A DNA stretch of 64,000 nucleotides from Thiothrix eikelboomii (GTDB lineage: Bacteria; Pseudomonadota; Gammaproteobacteria; Thiotrichales; Thiotrichaceae): NCBI RefSeq assembly GCF_900167255.1, contig NZ_FUYB01000002.1:237875-301874 (forward strand), written 5' to 3'. Below the pieces are notes generated by a model. The model did no database searches, was not told where the DNA came from, and was given only the letters and a program-made list of their open reading frames with translations. The translations under genes and the position numbers were made by a program. Shown in pieces: positions 10,761-22,009 of the stretch; positions within the stretch are counted from its first letter, which is position 1, and every line of letters begins with the position of its first letter.

Positions 10761-11066
10761 CTACCCCTTCAAACTGTGTAGGTCATCGACATTAATCGTG
10801 CGTCGATTTCGGAAAATAGTCACCAAAATAGCCAAACCAATCGCAGACTCTGCCGCTGCAACTGTTAAGATGAAAAAGACAAAAACCTGCCCATCTAGAT
10901 TATTCAAATAATGTGAAAAGGCCACAAAATTTAAGTTCACTGCCAACAGCAATAACTCAATACACATCAGTAGAATCAAAATATTCTTTCGATTCAGAAA
11001 AATACCAGCAACACTAATCGCGAACAGCAAGGCTGACACAATCAAGTAATGGGTCAAACTTATCAT
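10761..11066 (-). CDS. nuoK: NADH-quinone oxidoreductase subunit K
   Basis: NuoK (homologue of ND4L) is a three-helix subunit with buried glutamates needed for proton transfer. The conserved acidic residues are in [16 protein letters not shown] and [11 protein letters not shown]. An open frame extends to 11102, but the ATG at 11066 gives the usual 101-residue protein starting MISLTHYL and has GGGAG nine bases upstream, so I use it. The longer version would overlap the end of nuoJ. Confidence 0.95.
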   Translation of the reverse strand: MISLTHYLIVSALLFAISVAGIFLNRKNILILLMCIELLLLAVNLNFVAFSHYLNNLDGQVFVFFILTVAAAESAIGLAILVTIFRNRRTINVDDLHSLKG

Positions 11067-11094
11067 TATCAACGACTCCCGTGACTGTGCATGA

Positions 11095-11694
11095 CTATTC
11101 ACTCTTCATCTTGACTAAACGCACCCGATCTTCCGATTTCACCCGCACTTGCCGCTCAATATCTTGAGTCTTAGCCGCTTGATCACCGGCATCACGTTTG
11201 CGCAAAGTCAGCAAAATCGCGGCGATCACCGCCACTAATAAAATTACGGCGGCAATTTCGAAGGGATACAAATAATGGGTATACAGCAATTCGCCAAGGG
11301 CTTCGGGATTATTAAAATCAGCAGCAGCGGCAGGTGGTGTATAACGCTCACTGGCGAAATTTGAGCGCTGTAAGACCATAATCATTTCCAAAGCGACCAT
11401 TACTGCTACCCCTAAACCGATCGGTAAATAGCGAATAAAACCCTCACGCCCTACTGATTTTAAGTCGAGCATCATAATCACGAATAAAAAGAGCACCATC
11501 ACAGCACCCACATAGACCAGAATCAAAACAATCGCTAAAAACTCGGCCTCCATTAACAACCACAGCGCCGTCATCGTGAAAAAGGCCAGAATTAAACTTA
11601 AGGCGGCATAAACCGGATTACGCAAGGTCACCACACCCACAGCAGCGAATAGCAACACTGCGGTAAACCAATAAAACAGAATCTGCTCAAACAT
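11095..11694 (-). CDS. nuoJ: NADH-quinone oxidoreductase subunit J
   Basis: NuoJ (ND6 homologue) is a membrane subunit with about five helices, including the one that forms a pi-bulge during coupling. The 199-residue protein has the conserved segment [26 protein letters not shown] and a charged, cytoplasmic-looking C-terminal tail from about residue 165. It sits between nuoI and nuoK in standard order. Confidence 0.95.
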   Translation of the reverse strand: MFEQILFYWFTAVLLFAAVGVVTLRNPVYAALSLILAFFTMTALWLLMEAEFLAIVLILVYVGAVMVLFLFVIMMLDLKSVGREGFIRYLPIGLGVAVMVALEMIMVLQRSNFASERYTPPAAAADFNNPEALGELLYTHYLYPFEIAAVILLVAVIAAILLTLRKRDAGDQAAKTQDIERQVRVKSEDRVRLVKMKSE

Positions 11695-11709
11695 TAGCTA
11701 CTCACTCCG

Positions 11710-12216
11710 TTAGCGGTAAGGGGCATCAGCCGCTTTCATACGGGCGATTTCAGGCTCATACCGATCACCGATCGCTAAAAGCTTTTGCTTATTAATAATG
11801 TTCTCACCCCTTTGCTCAAAGTGGTATTCGAACAAACTCGTTTCCACAATCGCATCCACGGGGCAAGCCTCCTCGCAGAAGCCACAATAAATACATTTAA
11901 ACATATCAATGTCATAGCGCGTGGTACGCCTGGTTCCATCGGGGCGCTCTTCTAACTCAATTTTAATAGCCAAAGCGGGGCAAACGGCTTCACATAATTT
12001 GCAAGCAATACAGCGCTCTTCACCATTGGGATAACGCCGCAAAGCATGATGCCCCCGAAAACGCGGCGATAAAGGTGTTTTCTCTTCAGGGTATTGAATG
12101 GTGATTTTATTGCGTTCAACCAAATACTTGCCAGTGACACGCATGCCTTTCAATAACTCACCGAGAGAAAAGGTCTTCCAGTAATGTTTTAAGCTGTCTT
12201 TTAAAGGCATACCCAT
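11710..12216 (-). CDS. nuoI: NADH-quinone oxidoreductase subunit I
   Basis: NuoI carries iron-sulfur clusters N6a and N6b that pass electrons toward cluster N2. Two classical 4Fe-4S motifs are visible: C69, C72, C75, C79 ([12 protein letters not shown]) and C108, C111, C114, C118 ([12 protein letters not shown]). The frame is open to 12270, but the ATG at 12216 has AAGGAG six bases upstream, overlapping the nuoH stop region, and gives 168 residues, close to family length. An alternative ATG lies two codons on. Confidence 0.95.
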   Translation of the reverse strand: MGMPLKDSLKHYWKTFSLGELLKGMRVTGKYLVERNKITIQYPEEKTPLSPRFRGHHALRRYPNGEERCIACKLCEAVCPALAIKIELEERPDGTRRTTRYDIDMFKCIYCGFCEEACPVDAIVETSLFEYHFEQRGENIINKQKLLAIGDRYEPEIARMKAADAPYR

Positions 12217-12226
12217 GACAGACTCC

Positions 12227-13291
12227 TTACAGCCAAGGCTGCCAGCCAAAGGCGACAGCAATAATTTCAAAGAAAATCCAAACGAAAGTGACTGGAATCA
12301 ATACTTTCCAGCCCAAGCGCATAATTTGGTCATAGCGATAACGTGGAAACGTTGCCCGAAACCAGAGATACAGTAATAAGAAGAACGCAACTTTTAGCCC
12401 TAACCAATGAATACCATTACCAAAAATCACACCCAGTACAGGTAGACTGGTTAAGAAATCCAAACCTTGGAAAGGCGATAACCAGCCCCCTAAAAACATA
12501 ATCGAGGTCAGAGCTGAGATCATGATCATATTCGCGTATTCCGCTAAAAAGAATAAAGCGAAAGCAATTCCTGAATACTCAACATGAAAACCTGCGACAA
12601 TTTCTGATTCGCCTTCTGCCACGTCAAAAGGAGCGCGATTCGTTTCTGCAACCCCAGAAATAAAATAAACGATAAATAAACCAAACAAGGGCCATACAAA
12701 CCAAGAAAACACGCTACCTGATTGTGCACGGACAATATCATTCAAATTCAAGCTATTCGCGGCCATGAGCACACCGCCTAAGGCGAAACCCATGGCAATC
12801 TCATAAGAAATCATCTGTGCACCAATTCGCATCGCACTCAGCATCGAGTATTTAGAATTAGAAGCCCAACCAGCAATAATAATCCCATACACACCTAACG
12901 AAGATAGCGCTAACACGAATAAAAGACCGGCATTAATATCCGCTAGCACCATATTTTCTGAGAACGGGATCACCACCCATGCCGCAAAAGCAGGGGCTAA
13001 AGCTAGAATGGGGGCTAATAAAAATAAATAGCGATCTGAACTCGTCGGAATAATGACTTCTTTTAACAGCAGCTTGAAGGTATCAGCAAATGGCTGCAAT
13101 AAGCCTCGTGGGCCGACTCGATTTGGTCCAAGCCGTCCTTGCATAAAGCCGATCACTTTACGCTCTGCGTAAGTGGTATAGGCCACCACTAGAATCAAGG
13201 GAATCACCACTGCAACAATTTGCAGCAGAATGACGATCACCGTGCGTAGAGCTTCAGGGAAGGCATACCAAATTGAGCTAAAAAACTCCAT
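12227..13291 (-). CDS. nuoH: NADH-quinone oxidoreductase subunit H
   Basis: NuoH (ND1 homologue) forms much of the quinone-binding chamber where the hydrophilic and membrane arms meet. The 354-residue, eight-helix protein contains the hallmark [21 protein letters not shown], the acidic loop [20 protein letters not shown] and, near the C-terminus, [19 protein letters not shown]. It starts three bases after the nuoG stop. Confidence 0.97.
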   Translation of the reverse strand: MEFFSSIWYAFPEALRTVIVILLQIVAVVIPLILVVAYTTYAERKVIGFMQGRLGPNRVGPRGLLQPFADTFKLLLKEVIIPTSSDRYLFLLAPILALAPAFAAWVVIPFSENMVLADINAGLLFVLALSSLGVYGIIIAGWASNSKYSMLSAMRIGAQMISYEIAMGFALGGVLMAANSLNLNDIVRAQSGSVFSWFVWPLFGLFIVYFISGVAETNRAPFDVAEGESEIVAGFHVEYSGIAFALFFLAEYANMIMISALTSIMFLGGWLSPFQGLDFLTSLPVLGVIFGNGIHWLGLKVAFFLLLYLWFRATFPRYRYDQIMRLGWKVLIPVTFVWIFFEIIAVAFGWQPWL

Positions 13292-13294
13292 CGC

Positions 13295-15652
13295 TTAACC
13301 CTTATCGACCATGATTGAACCAAAGGCAGCCCCTAAAGCTCGCGCTGCTTCGGTGCCAGATTGCACACCTACACAACCTACGGGGATGGCTTCATCCATT
13401 TCTGCGGGTAATTGGACATAACTATCCCCTTGCCCTAAACGCACTAAATCTTTTGCACTGATCCCTAAGTGATCCATATCCAGAGGATGCATCCGTACCA
13501 CTGGCGAACCTGTCATCGCTTGCAAGGCTTTAGCGCGTCTGACTAAAGCATCCGTGCGATACATCGCCACTTCACCAATGCGCTGCATGGTATGAGCCAC
13601 TGGTTTAGGCAGACTTAAACGGGTAGGCAAAGTCCCTAGAGTACTGAGCTTAACGGCTTGCAAATTAAGCTTAAGCTCCGCCAGTATTTCATTCGTATCG
13701 AGATAATCGAAATCGGGTAGATTTAATGCATTGCCTAAGACCCGCAAGACTTTCCATAGCGGCCGTGCCTCACCCGGTGGCGTCACCACGCCTTGAAAGG
13801 ATTGCCAAACCCCTTCAGCATTAATGAAACTACCTGCAGTTTCTACGAAAGTACTGGTTGGCAATAAGATAGTGGCATAATCACGCGCTAAAGTATCTGC
13901 AAACGGCGCAAACACAATCACATGCTTAGCCGCACGGAAAGCCTTCAACGCTTGTTGAGGGCTGGCAAAATCATCTAGCTCAGCATTCATCAACACTAAA
14001 GTACTAATATTTTTATCAGTCAATGCACCACTGACCGTCAAACCCTCATTCGTGACTGCCCCACCTGCTATCCGACGATGCGGCAACACTCCGGCCAGAT
14101 GAGCAGCCATACTATTGGCCTCAGGCAAATAACCCAGTTTTGCACCAGTAGCCTGTGCTAATAAACTTGCTAAGGTACGTAAACTTGAGAAGGCAGGATG
14201 CTGAATTGCTATCTGCCCCAGCAAAATCAGTGCTCTTTCGGCTTTCAACTGTTCTAATTGCGCACGGGCAGTTTCAGTGACTTGCACATTTGCGAGTAAC
14301 TCGGCAACGACCTGTGGGATAGCAAGATCGGCAGCCTCTAAGCTGGCTTTCACTAGCACCGCCAGTTCATCCACCATCGCCAGCGGCGTGGCAACTATTT
14401 GAACCAGATCATAATTGAAAGCAAACTGACGCGGATTTAAAGCCAAAATTTTAGCGCCTGCCAAACTCGCTTTACGAATACGATGATTCAGCAGCGGTTG
14501 ATCATGGCGTGGATAAGCACCAATCAAGAAAATAGCTTGTTGCTGTTCTAATTCAACCAAGCTCATACCTAAGCTTGGCGCAATGGGGGCGACTGCTTGA
14601 TCACTAAAATCGACTTGGCGTAAGCGATGATCAATATTAGTGATATTGAGGCCGCGCATCAGCTTCTGAAACAGGAAAAACTCTTCGGCGCTAGAGCTAG
14701 GTCCAGCCAGAGCAGCCACATTAAAAGATAGCTGCTTACGCAAAATACCTGAAACGTTATCTAACGCTTCCTGCCAACTCACTTCTTTCCAATGTCCATC
14801 CCGCTTAATTTGGGGCTTAAGCAAACGCTCTTGACTTTTTAGGCCTTCATAACTGAAACGATCACGATCAGAAATCCAGCACTCATTAATCGCCTCATTT
14901 TCACGTGGCACCACCCGCACCACTTTGCCACGAGCTGTATGCACATGCAGATTCGAACCTACGCAGTCATGCGGAGCAATACTGTCATAAGCACGCATTT
15001 CCCAAGGACGCGCCGTGTAGCGTGAGGGCTTCGCGGTTAAAGCACCTACCGGACAAACATCAATGACATTACCTGATAGCTCTGAGCTGACTGTTTTTGC
15101 GACATAAGTACCGATTTCAGTGTATTGACTACGCCCTGTTGCCCCTAACTCTCGCATCCCGGCAATTTCTTCCCCAAAGCGTACACAGCGGGTACAGTGA
15201 ATACAGCGAGTCATGGCGGTTTCAATCAACGGGCCAAGATCTTTATCACGCACTACCCGCTTGATTTCGACATATTCAGAGGAGCTGTTGCCGAAACCAA
15301 GCGATAAATCCTGTAGCTCACACTCACCACCTTGATCACAGATAGGGCAATCTAAGGGATGATTGATCAACAAAAACTCCATCACATCTTGCTGAGCCGC
15401 TCGTGCCTTAGCCGAGTGAGTCCAAACCTTCATACCAGCAACAATCGGCGTGGCACAAGCAGGTAATGGCTTTGGAGCGCGCTCAACCTCCACTAAGCAC
15501 ATCCGACAATTCGCGGCGACCGATAGTTTTTTATGATAGCAAAACCGTGGCACAGTAATGCCTGCGGCATCTGTAGCCGCAATTAGCATACTACCGGGAC
15601 GAGCTTGTAAGGTTTGACCATTCACCTCAAAGCTAACGAAGTCCTCACTCAT
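13295..15652 (-). CDS. nuoG: NADH-quinone oxidoreductase subunit G
   Basis: NuoG is the largest peripheral subunit and carries several iron-sulfur clusters. The N-terminus is a 2Fe-2S ferredoxin domain (cysteines in [17 protein letters not shown] and ACATP). The histidine-containing 4Fe-4S motif [14 protein letters not shown] and the motif [10 protein letters not shown] follow, and a molybdopterin-oxidoreductase-like domain fills the rest. The length, 785 residues, is in the normal range for the shorter proteobacterial type. The ATG overlaps the nuoF stop (ATGA). Confidence 0.96.
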   Translation of the reverse strand: MSEDFVSFEVNGQTLQARPGSMLIAATDAAGITVPRFCYHKKLSVAANCRMCLVEVERAPKPLPACATPIVAGMKVWTHSAKARAAQQDVMEFLLINHPLDCPICDQGGECELQDLSLGFGNSSSEYVEIKRVVRDKDLGPLIETAMTRCIHCTRCVRFGEEIAGMRELGATGRSQYTEIGTYVAKTVSSELSGNVIDVCPVGALTAKPSRYTARPWEMRAYDSIAPHDCVGSNLHVHTARGKVVRVVPRENEAINECWISDRDRFSYEGLKSQERLLKPQIKRDGHWKEVSWQEALDNVSGILRKQLSFNVAALAGPSSSAEEFFLFQKLMRGLNITNIDHRLRQVDFSDQAVAPIAPSLGMSLVELEQQQAIFLIGAYPRHDQPLLNHRIRKASLAGAKILALNPRQFAFNYDLVQIVATPLAMVDELAVLVKASLEAADLAIPQVVAELLANVQVTETARAQLEQLKAERALILLGQIAIQHPAFSSLRTLASLLAQATGAKLGYLPEANSMAAHLAGVLPHRRIAGGAVTNEGLTVSGALTDKNISTLVLMNAELDDFASPQQALKAFRAAKHVIVFAPFADTLARDYATILLPTSTFVETAGSFINAEGVWQSFQGVVTPPGEARPLWKVLRVLGNALNLPDFDYLDTNEILAELKLNLQAVKLSTLGTLPTRLSLPKPVAHTMQRIGEVAMYRTDALVRRAKALQAMTGSPVVRMHPLDMDHLGISAKDLVRLGQGDSYVQLPAEMDEAIPVGCVGVQSGTEAARALGAAFGSIMVDKG

Positions 15653-16947
15653 GCGGCCCCCTTAATGGCAGGAGCATCCACCATACTGCGCCCATAGCGC
15701 ACATAATGTTCAAACTCAGGACGAAAATGCTTGATAAAACTCCAGACTGGCATCGCCGCTGCATCACCTAAAGCGCAAATGGTACGGCCTTCAATCTTAT
15801 GAGACACCGCTTCAAGACGCTCAATATCGGCCATCGTCCCTTTACCTGCCAGCATGCGTGTGAGCATTCGATACAACCAACCGGTTCCTTCACGGCAAGG
15901 TGTACACTGACCGCAGGATTCAAAATGATAAAAGCGTGACAGACGCTGCAGTACTTTCACCATATCTGTAGTTTCGTCCATCACAATCACCGCACCTGAA
16001 CCGAGCATAGACCCGGCTTTAGAGATCGAATCATAGTCCATCGTCAGCTCAAGCATCGTTTCCGCAGGGACGACGGGGACTGAAGAACCACCGGGGATCA
16101 CCGCTTTCAGCCTATGCCCTTTGCGTACCCCTCCAGCCATGTCCAGTAACTCACGGAACGGTGTCCCTAAACCAATTTCAAAATTCCCCGGACGATTCAC
16201 ATGCCCAGACACTGAAAATAGCTTTTCACCGCCTGCATTCTTTACACCTAAGCTAGAGAACCAATCCCCACCTTGGCGCAAAATTGTGGGGACTGAAGAC
16301 AGAGTTTCGACATTATTAATAGTCGTTGGGCGGCCGTATAAGCCAAAACTAGCTGGAAATGGCGGTTTGAAACGGGGTTGACCCTTTTTACCTTCCAAGG
16401 ACTCCAATAAAGCGGTTTCTTCACCGCAAATATAAGCCCCTGCTCCTAGTGAACCGTAAATATCCACATCAATACCCGTTCCGAGGATATTTTTGCCTAA
16501 TAAGCCCGCCGCATAAGCTTCACGTACAGCCTGCTCAAAACGTTGGAATGGCTCATCCATAAACTCGCCACGCATATAGTTATAAGCGACGGTTGCACCA
16601 ATGCAATAAGCACCAATCGCCATCCCTTCGACTAAAGCATGAGGATTAAACCGCAGAATATCGCGATCTTTACAAGTCCCTGGTTCTGATTCATCCCCAT
16701 TACAGACTAAATACTTCTGCCCCGGCATAGTACGAGGCATGAAACTCCATTTCATCCCAGTCGGAAAGCCTGCTCCACCACGCCCCCGCAAACCTGATTT
16801 TTTAATCTCATCAATCACTTCAGTTTGAGGTGTCTGCTTGGTTAAGATGCTTTTCCAAGCCGCATAACCGCCAATCTTCAGATAGTTTTCATACGTATGT
16901 GACTGATCACCAAACTGACGAGTATTAAAACAAACTTGATTGGCCAT
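15649..16947 (-). CDS. nuoF: NADH-quinone oxidoreductase subunit F (NADH-binding)
   Basis: NuoF binds NADH and FMN and carries 4Fe-4S cluster N3, the entry point for electrons. The glycine-rich NADH site [10 protein letters not shown] is at residues 55-64 and an FMN-site segment, [20 protein letters not shown], at about 165-184. Cluster cysteines are C345, C348, C351 and C391. Length is 432 residues. It follows nuoE by two bases and overlaps nuoG by four. Confidence 0.97.
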   Translation of the reverse strand: MANQVCFNTRQFGDQSHTYENYLKIGGYAAWKSILTKQTPQTEVIDEIKKSGLRGRGGAGFPTGMKWSFMPRTMPGQKYLVCNGDESEPGTCKDRDILRFNPHALVEGMAIGAYCIGATVAYNYMRGEFMDEPFQRFEQAVREAYAAGLLGKNILGTGIDVDIYGSLGAGAYICGEETALLESLEGKKGQPRFKPPFPASFGLYGRPTTINNVETLSSVPTILRQGGDWFSSLGVKNAGGEKLFSVSGHVNRPGNFEIGLGTPFRELLDMAGGVRKGHRLKAVIPGGSSVPVVPAETMLELTMDYDSISKAGSMLGSGAVIVMDETTDMVKVLQRLSRFYHFESCGQCTPCREGTGWLYRMLTRMLAGKGTMADIERLEAVSHKIEGRTICALGDAAAMPVWSFIKHFRPEFEHYVRYGRSMVDAPAIKGAA

Positions 16948-16949
16948 GT

Positions 16950-17462
16950 TTACTCCAATCCGTCAAGGATGCTATCCACTTTTTCAGGGGTTAGCTCCGT
17001 GTAATAAACGTGGTTAACTTGCATCATCGGTGCGCCACAACAAGCAGCTAAACATTCTTCTTCACGCTTGAGATAAAACTTTCGATCAGGGGTTGACTCA
17101 CCCAAACTCACCCCTAGCTTATTCTCGATATGCGCCAGAATCTCGTCCGCTCCATTGAGCATGCAGGAAATATTGGTGCACACCGAAATACTATGACGTG
17201 CCGCCGCTGCTTCATTGGTTTCATACATCGAATAAAAGCTAGCCACTTCATACACTGCAATGGCGGGTAAACCTAAATACGCAGCGACCGCATCCATTTT
17301 TGGCACGGATAAATAGTGATCAGCATGCATGACTGCGCGCAAAGCACCCAATAATGCAGACTGGCGCTGATCCGCTGGATAACGTGCTAACCAGCCATCA
17401 ATTTCAGCACGCTCATGAGCCGATAAAACGACTGTTTTATCTAAAGTATCTGCAGCCGTCAT
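16950..17462 (-). CDS. nuoE: NADH-quinone oxidoreductase subunit E
   Basis: NuoE is a thioredoxin-fold 2Fe-2S subunit (cluster N1a) paired with NuoF. From the chosen start, [11 protein letters not shown] (170 residues), the likely ligands are C95, C100, C137 and C141. The frame is open upstream to 17537, but that would overlap nuoD by 76 bases. The ATG at 17462 forms a TAATG junction with the nuoD stop and has GGGGAGG upstream. Confidence 0.95.
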   Translation of the reverse strand: MTAADTLDKTVVLSAHERAEIDGWLARYPADQRQSALLGALRAVMHADHYLSVPKMDAVAAYLGLPAIAVYEVASFYSMYETNEAAAARHSISVCTNISCMLNGADEILAHIENKLGVSLGESTPDRKFYLKREEECLAACCGAPMMQVNHVYYTELTPEKVDSILDGLE

Positions 17463-18715
17463 TAACGGTCTACCTCCCCAAAGACGATATCTTGAGAACC
17501 AATAATCGCCACCACATCCGACAACATATGTCCACACGCCATTTCATTCATCCCGGATAAATGCGCAAAACCGGGGGCTCGAATTTTTAAGCGATACGGC
17601 TTATTCGCCCCATCTGAAATTAAATAACAAGCAAACTCACCTTTAGGATGCTCAATCGCAGCATAAGCCTCGCCCACGGGCAAACAATAGCCCTCTGTCA
17701 TCAATTTAAAATGATGAATCAAAGCTTCCATGTCATGCTTCATTTCAGCACGTTTCGGTGGGGTGACTTTATGATTATCTGAACGGACTGGACCTGGGTG
17801 ATGCCGCAACCAATCAATACACTGCTTGATCAGCCGATTCGATTGACGCAGCTCGGCCATGCGCACTAAATAACGATCATAACAATCCCCATTAGTACCC
17901 ACCGGAATATCAAAATCCAGTTGTGAATACACTTCGTAAGGCTGCTTCTTGCGCAAATCCCATTCAACACCCGAGCCACGCAGCATCGGTCCGGTAAAAC
18001 CCATTTGTAAAGCCCGCTCTGGGGACACAATCCCTATATCCACCAAACGCTGCTTCCAAATCCGATTATCCGTCAGCAGGGTTTCATACTCATCGACTTT
18101 ACTTGGGAAACGCTCGGTGAAATCTTCTAGAAAATCGAGTAGCGAACCTTGGCGATTCGCATTTTGGCGTTTCACTTCACTGTCATCACGCCATTTAGTT
18201 TTTACATATTGCGGCATACTCGCCGGGAGATCACGGTTTACCCCACCAGGGCGATAATACGTCGCATGCAGCCGTGCACCAGAGACTGCCTCATAAGCAT
18301 CCATCAAATCTTCACGCTCACGGAAAGCATAAAGAAACATAGTCATCGCGCCCACATCGAGGCCATGACCTGCGATCCACAGCAAATGATTGAGAATCCG
18401 GGTAATTTCATCGAACATCACGCGGATATACTGGGCGCGAATGGGGACGTCAATCCCGAGAAGCTTTTCAATCGCTAGTACATAGCTATGCTCATTGCAC
18501 ATCATCGACACATAGTCTAAACGATCCATATAACCAATACTTTGATTATAGGGTTTACTCTCTACCAGCTTTTCAGTGCCACGATGCAATAAGCCAATAT
18601 GCGGATCGGCACGCACAATCATTTCGCCGTCCATCTCTAATACCAACCGCAATACACCATGCGCAGCAGGATGAGCTGGACCAAAGTTCAGTGTAAAGTT
18701 ACGAATTTCTGGCAT
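17462..18715 (-). CDS. nuoD: NADH-quinone oxidoreductase subunit D
   Basis: NuoD (49-kDa homologue) forms part of the quinone-binding pocket next to cluster N2. It has 417 residues, with the conserved N-terminal [22 protein letters not shown], the region [12 protein letters not shown], and the C-terminal end DIVFGEVDR that is typical of the family. It is a separate gene from nuoC, unlike the fused nuoCD of E. coli. Its ATG shares a base with the nuoC stop. Confidence 0.97.
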   Translation of the reverse strand: MPEIRNFTLNFGPAHPAAHGVLRLVLEMDGEMIVRADPHIGLLHRGTEKLVESKPYNQSIGYMDRLDYVSMMCNEHSYVLAIEKLLGIDVPIRAQYIRVMFDEITRILNHLLWIAGHGLDVGAMTMFLYAFREREDLMDAYEAVSGARLHATYYRPGGVNRDLPASMPQYVKTKWRDDSEVKRQNANRQGSLLDFLEDFTERFPSKVDEYETLLTDNRIWKQRLVDIGIVSPERALQMGFTGPMLRGSGVEWDLRKKQPYEVYSQLDFDIPVGTNGDCYDRYLVRMAELRQSNRLIKQCIDWLRHHPGPVRSDNHKVTPPKRAEMKHDMEALIHHFKLMTEGYCLPVGEAYAAIEHPKGEFACYLISDGANKPYRLKIRAPGFAHLSGMNEMACGHMLSDVVAIIGSQDIVFGEVDR

Positions 18716-19437
18716 TAGCGACTCGACTCCTGCGAAGCAATAGATGGCTGATCCTGACGAATGACCCGTGGTACACTCGGCTGAGTCACGATGGAGACCG
18801 GCTCATAAATCACCCGCCGTTGCAAAGGGTCATAACGCATCTCCACTTGCCCAGCCAAAGGGAAATCCTTCCGCAATGGATGACCGATAAAGCCATAATC
18901 GGTCAGAATTCGGCGCAAATCAGGGTGGTAATTAAACATAATACCGACTAAATCAAAGGCTTCACGCTCATACCAATTCGCTGAACTCCAAATACGCACA
19001 ATAGACGGTACGACCGGATAAGTATGATCCTCACAGAAAGTACGTAACCGAATCCGTCTATTATGCTTAAGCGATAAGAGGTGGATCACCACAGCAAAAC
19101 GCTTAGTAGTGGCGGTTTCAGAGGCGGTTGCCTGAGCTTTAACCTGATCAAAATCAAACAGATCGGGGGCTTGCGCGGGTACTGCACGACTAAAGCCAGT
19201 GGAGCTAGCTTGGGTATCCCATTCAGCTTGACCATACGTCGAATAATCTACACCACAAAGATCAGATAACTGTTCAAACTGAGTTTGCTCATCGTGGCGC
19301 AAAAAATTACAGACATCTAACCAGCTACGTACAGGAATCTCTAAACTCAGCTCACCCCAAGCTAAGACGCTAGAGGTGAACTTACCCTCTAAGTGGCTAT
19401 TTAAATAAGCCTGTAACTCTTCTAGTTTTGAACTCAT
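18715..19437 (-). CDS. nuoC: NADH-quinone oxidoreductase subunit C
   Basis: NuoC (30-kDa homologue) joins NuoD and NuoB at the core of the peripheral arm. The signature is [29 protein letters not shown], followed by [10 protein letters not shown]. At 240 residues it is longer than the usual about 200, because of an extra low-complexity stretch of roughly 40 residues (about 75-115) inside the N-terminal domain. The insert looks like a loop; the flanking fold-defining segments are intact. ATGA junction with nuoB. Confidence 0.95.
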   Translation of the reverse strand: MSSKLEELQAYLNSHLEGKFTSSVLAWGELSLEIPVRSWLDVCNFLRHDEQTQFEQLSDLCGVDYSTYGQAEWDTQASSTGFSRAVPAQAPDLFDFDQVKAQATASETATTKRFAVVIHLLSLKHNRRIRLRTFCEDHTYPVVPSIVRIWSSANWYEREAFDLVGIMFNYHPDLRRILTDYGFIGHPLRKDFPLAGQVEMRYDPLQRRVIYEPVSIVTQPSVPRVIRQDQPSIASQESSR

Positions 19438-19919
19438 GATAATTGCCGTGCAATGGTGCTAGTACGACGAATTTTACTCTGTAGCTGTAAAATTCCATAG
19501 AGCAAAGCCTCTGCCGTCGGTGGGCAACCGGGTACATAAATATCAACCGGCACCACCCGATCACAACCGCGCATTACTGCATAAGAGTCATGATAATAAC
19601 CCCCACCATTCGCGCAAGATCCCATGGAGATCACCCAGCGCGGCTCAGCCATTTGGTCGTAGACCTTACGCAAAGCAGGCGCCATTTTATTGGTGAGTGT
19701 TCCCGCCACAATCATCACATCGGATTGGCGTGGGCTTGGGCGAAAGATAATCCCAAAACGATCCAGATCATAACGTGCACCACCTGCATGCATCATTTCG
19801 ACAGCACAACAGGCAAGTCCAAAAGTTACCGGCCACATCGAACCCGTTCGTGCCCAGTTAATGAGTTTATCGGCCGTAGTTGTGACAAAACCTTTGTCGA
19901 GGACGCCTTCTATTCCCAC
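19434..19919 (-). CDS. nuoB: NADH-quinone oxidoreductase subunit B
   Basis: NuoB carries cluster N2, the last iron-sulfur cluster before quinone. The ligands are C37, C38, C102 and C132 ([23 protein letters not shown]). An in-frame ATG exists at 19940, but I prefer the GTG at 19919: it gives the family's usual N-terminus (V/M)[14 protein letters not shown] and 161 residues, has GGGGG seven bases upstream, and shortens the overlap with nuoA from 31 to 10 bases. Confidence 0.93.
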   Translation of the reverse strand: MGIEGVLDKGFVTTTADKLINWARTGSMWPVTFGLACCAVEMMHAGGARYDLDRFGIIFRPSPRQSDVMIVAGTLTNKMAPALRKVYDQMAEPRWVISMGSCANGGGYYHDSYAVMRGCDRVVPVDIYVPGCPPTAEALLYGILQLQSKIRRTSTIARQLS

Positions 19920-20266
19920 TCCAGTGCCCCCTTTTTCCATTCGTAAACAAAACCAATCCCTAAAATCCCTAGGAATAAGCACATGGCTAATAAACCAGCC
20001 ATCCCTATTTTATCCAGCACAATAGCCCAAGAGAAGAGATAGGCAATTTCCAAATCGAAAATGATAAATAAGATAGCCACCAGATAATAACGAATATCGA
20101 AACGAATCCGGGCATCTTCGAAAGCGGCAAAACCACATTCAAAGGGGGAATCTTTAGCGGGATCGGGTCGACGCGGGCCGACGAATAACCCTAAGGTCAA
20201 AAGAACGACGGCGAGGCCAATGCCAACCGCAAGGAAAATAAATACCGGCAAGTAGGCTTGCAACAT
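19910..20266 (-). CDS. nuoA: NADH-quinone oxidoreductase subunit A
   Basis: NuoA (ND3 homologue) is a three-helix membrane subunit with a long loop at the quinone site. The loop motif KDSPFECGF is present, followed by [19 protein letters not shown]. The start at 20266 (MLQAYLPV, 118 residues) has AGGAG five bases upstream; an in-frame ATG at 20281 is also possible. This is the first gene of the nuo operon, which runs without a break over about 14.8 kb to the DUF2818 gene. Confidence 0.95.
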   Translation of the reverse strand: MLQAYLPVFIFLAVGIGLAVVLLTLGLFVGPRRPDPAKDSPFECGFAAFEDARIRFDIRYYLVAILFIIFDLEIAYLFSWAIVLDKIGMAGLLAMCLFLGILGIGFVYEWKKGALEWE

Positions 20267-20602
20267 GCTGACTCCTAACAACTTTTCCAGCTTTGTGCTG
20301 CTTTAAGTAGTGCTAACTGTAGCTAACTGTACATGACAAGATTTGTTTTTTGTGTAGTGCAGCAGGACTATATAGAAGGAAAAGCCAAAAGACTACCCCA
20401 TAAGCAATATATGTGGCTTTTAAGCAAAATTATCCGACTGGGTAGTTTACAATTATTGGCTTTGGTATTCGAAAATGACAAAGCCAACGCTCAAACACAA
20501 ACGCTGAAAATAACCTAGTCTAGTCCGCTGAGCAGCTACAAGCTACTGTAAAGCTGATACTTTTTTGCAGCTACTGCCCCTACTATCTGTAGGACTCCGA
20601 CT
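20267..20602. other. Intergenic region between nuoA and sbmA
   Basis: This 336-base stretch should hold the nuo promoter on the minus strand and the end of whatever transcript arrives from the right. A small direct repeat (GCTAACTGTA twice, near 20310-20333) and an AT-rich patch with TATATAG (near 20370) are visible, but I could not settle on a convincing -35/-10 pair. A 61-codon open frame on the plus strand (20333-20518) has no recognisable motif or ribosome binding site and I do not count it as a gene. Confidence 0.5.
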
Positions 20603-21919
20603 TTAGTCATGCTTTTCAAGCAGGTTTCCAGCCATCACCTTAGATTCGACAGTCTCCACAGGCTGCTCGATACTCGGTAGCGGCTGATTAGCAATCGCTA
20701 ATTCAAAGGCCTTTAAGCGCTTATAGATAGACAATAGCTCGACAATCGTCGTCCATGAATTCACCAGATACTGAAACGAGCTTTCAACCCGTCCAAAGGC
20801 ACGTAGGATTTGCTGCATCACCCCTAAAGTGAAACCACCGGCAATAATGGTTGGGCCTAAAGCAATATAGGGTACAAGCACGCCGACCTGTAGATAACTA
20901 TAACGTGCCACATTAAAATATAAGTAATTGAAATAGAGCCGGAAATAGTTTTTACGCACATCCATAAACAGATCTTTTAGCACCGGTGGGCTAGCACGAT
21001 TGGCATTATCTTCGCCATAGACCAACTCTTTACGATAAGCCGCTTCCACTCGTTGATTTTTAAATTCTAAGCCCGGTAAGCGAATCCCGACTAAAGCTAA
21101 TAAGCCTGTGCCAAACACTGACCAAATCAGCGCAACCCACACTAAAGCATGTGCGACCTCACCCACCACGGGTAGTGCTTTCACATGCACCGACAACACC
21201 CAAAGAATCGGCAAGAACGCAATCAAGGTCATCACTGAGTCCACGAGACTCACGCCCAAACTTTCCATAATGGTTGAAAACCGCATGGTATCTTCCTGTA
21301 CCCGCTGGGAAGCCCCTTCAATATGCCGCACCCGCCCCCACAAGCTGGTATAATAATCATTCATCGCGGTACGCCAACGGAAAATCCAATGGCTGACAAA
21401 AAAACGGGTAAATACGGATAGCGTCACCGCCACCAAAGCAATTTTACCGAAGGTGAGTAATTGCCCATAATAATCACCCGCAGTAATACTATTCGGTTTG
21501 GCTAAAGCTTGTTGAATCGAATCGTAAAAAGTACCAAACCAATCATTGATCATCACATCCAAATGCACTTGAAACCAAGTCACGAAAATAATGAGCCCCG
21601 TTCCCAACACTGACCAGCGCGCCCATTTGTGGGGTGAGAGATACATCCACACACCAATAAACAGCGCATAACCATAAAACATATATTGGTAAAACCAAAA
21701 ATCCGCCCCCGGATTAATGGCTGGCTCAGCCGCCTGAGCTGCCTGCGACCCCTCGACCGCTGCGGGTGCAAGCGTATACGCATAGCCAAACAGACCACCA
21801 AAACTTAAATACTGGCCAAGCTCTTCCCCATACAAGAACCACACCAAAACACAAACTACAGACCACAGTACAAAGCTCCAAAAAAATAATTTGGGGCTGG
21901 GAAAAAAAGACTTAAACAT
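20603..21919 (-). CDS. sbmA: SbmA/BacA-type peptide antibiotic transporter
   Basis: SbmA is a proton-driven inner-membrane importer that takes up proline-rich peptides, microcins and bleomycin-like compounds; the natural substrate is unclear. The start [15 protein letters not shown] closely matches E. coli SbmA, as do [28 protein letters not shown] and [20 protein letters not shown]. The 438 residues hold about seven to eight membrane segments. It has no ATPase domain, consistent with SbmA rather than the related ABC group. The frame is open to 21949, but the ATG at 21919 has AGGGAG upstream. The nuo operon follows in the same direction after 336 bases. Confidence 0.94.
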   Translation of the reverse strand: MFKSFFPSPKLFFWSFVLWSVVCVLVWFLYGEELGQYLSFGGLFGYAYTLAPAAVEGSQAAQAAEPAINPGADFWFYQYMFYGYALFIGVWMYLSPHKWARWSVLGTGLIIFVTWFQVHLDVMINDWFGTFYDSIQQALAKPNSITAGDYYGQLLTFGKIALVAVTLSVFTRFFVSHWIFRWRTAMNDYYTSLWGRVRHIEGASQRVQEDTMRFSTIMESLGVSLVDSVMTLIAFLPILWVLSVHVKALPVVGEVAHALVWVALIWSVFGTGLLALVGIRLPGLEFKNQRVEAAYRKELVYGEDNANRASPPVLKDLFMDVRKNYFRLYFNYLYFNVARYSYLQVGVLVPYIALGPTIIAGGFTLGVMQQILRAFGRVESSFQYLVNSWTTIVELLSIYKRLKAFELAIANQPLPSIEQPVETVESKVMAGNLLEKHD

Positions 21920-22009
21920 GAAACTGCTCCCTACTCGACTGCCTAGCAAGACTCTTTGAAATTTAGCGAGTCCATTGAACTATTAAATTTTTAAAATTAG
22001 CGAGTAAAC

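Noticed and set aside
20333..20518. A 61-codon frame on the plus strand between nuoA and sbmA.
   Set aside because: No ribosome binding site, no motif and no neighbour in the same direction.
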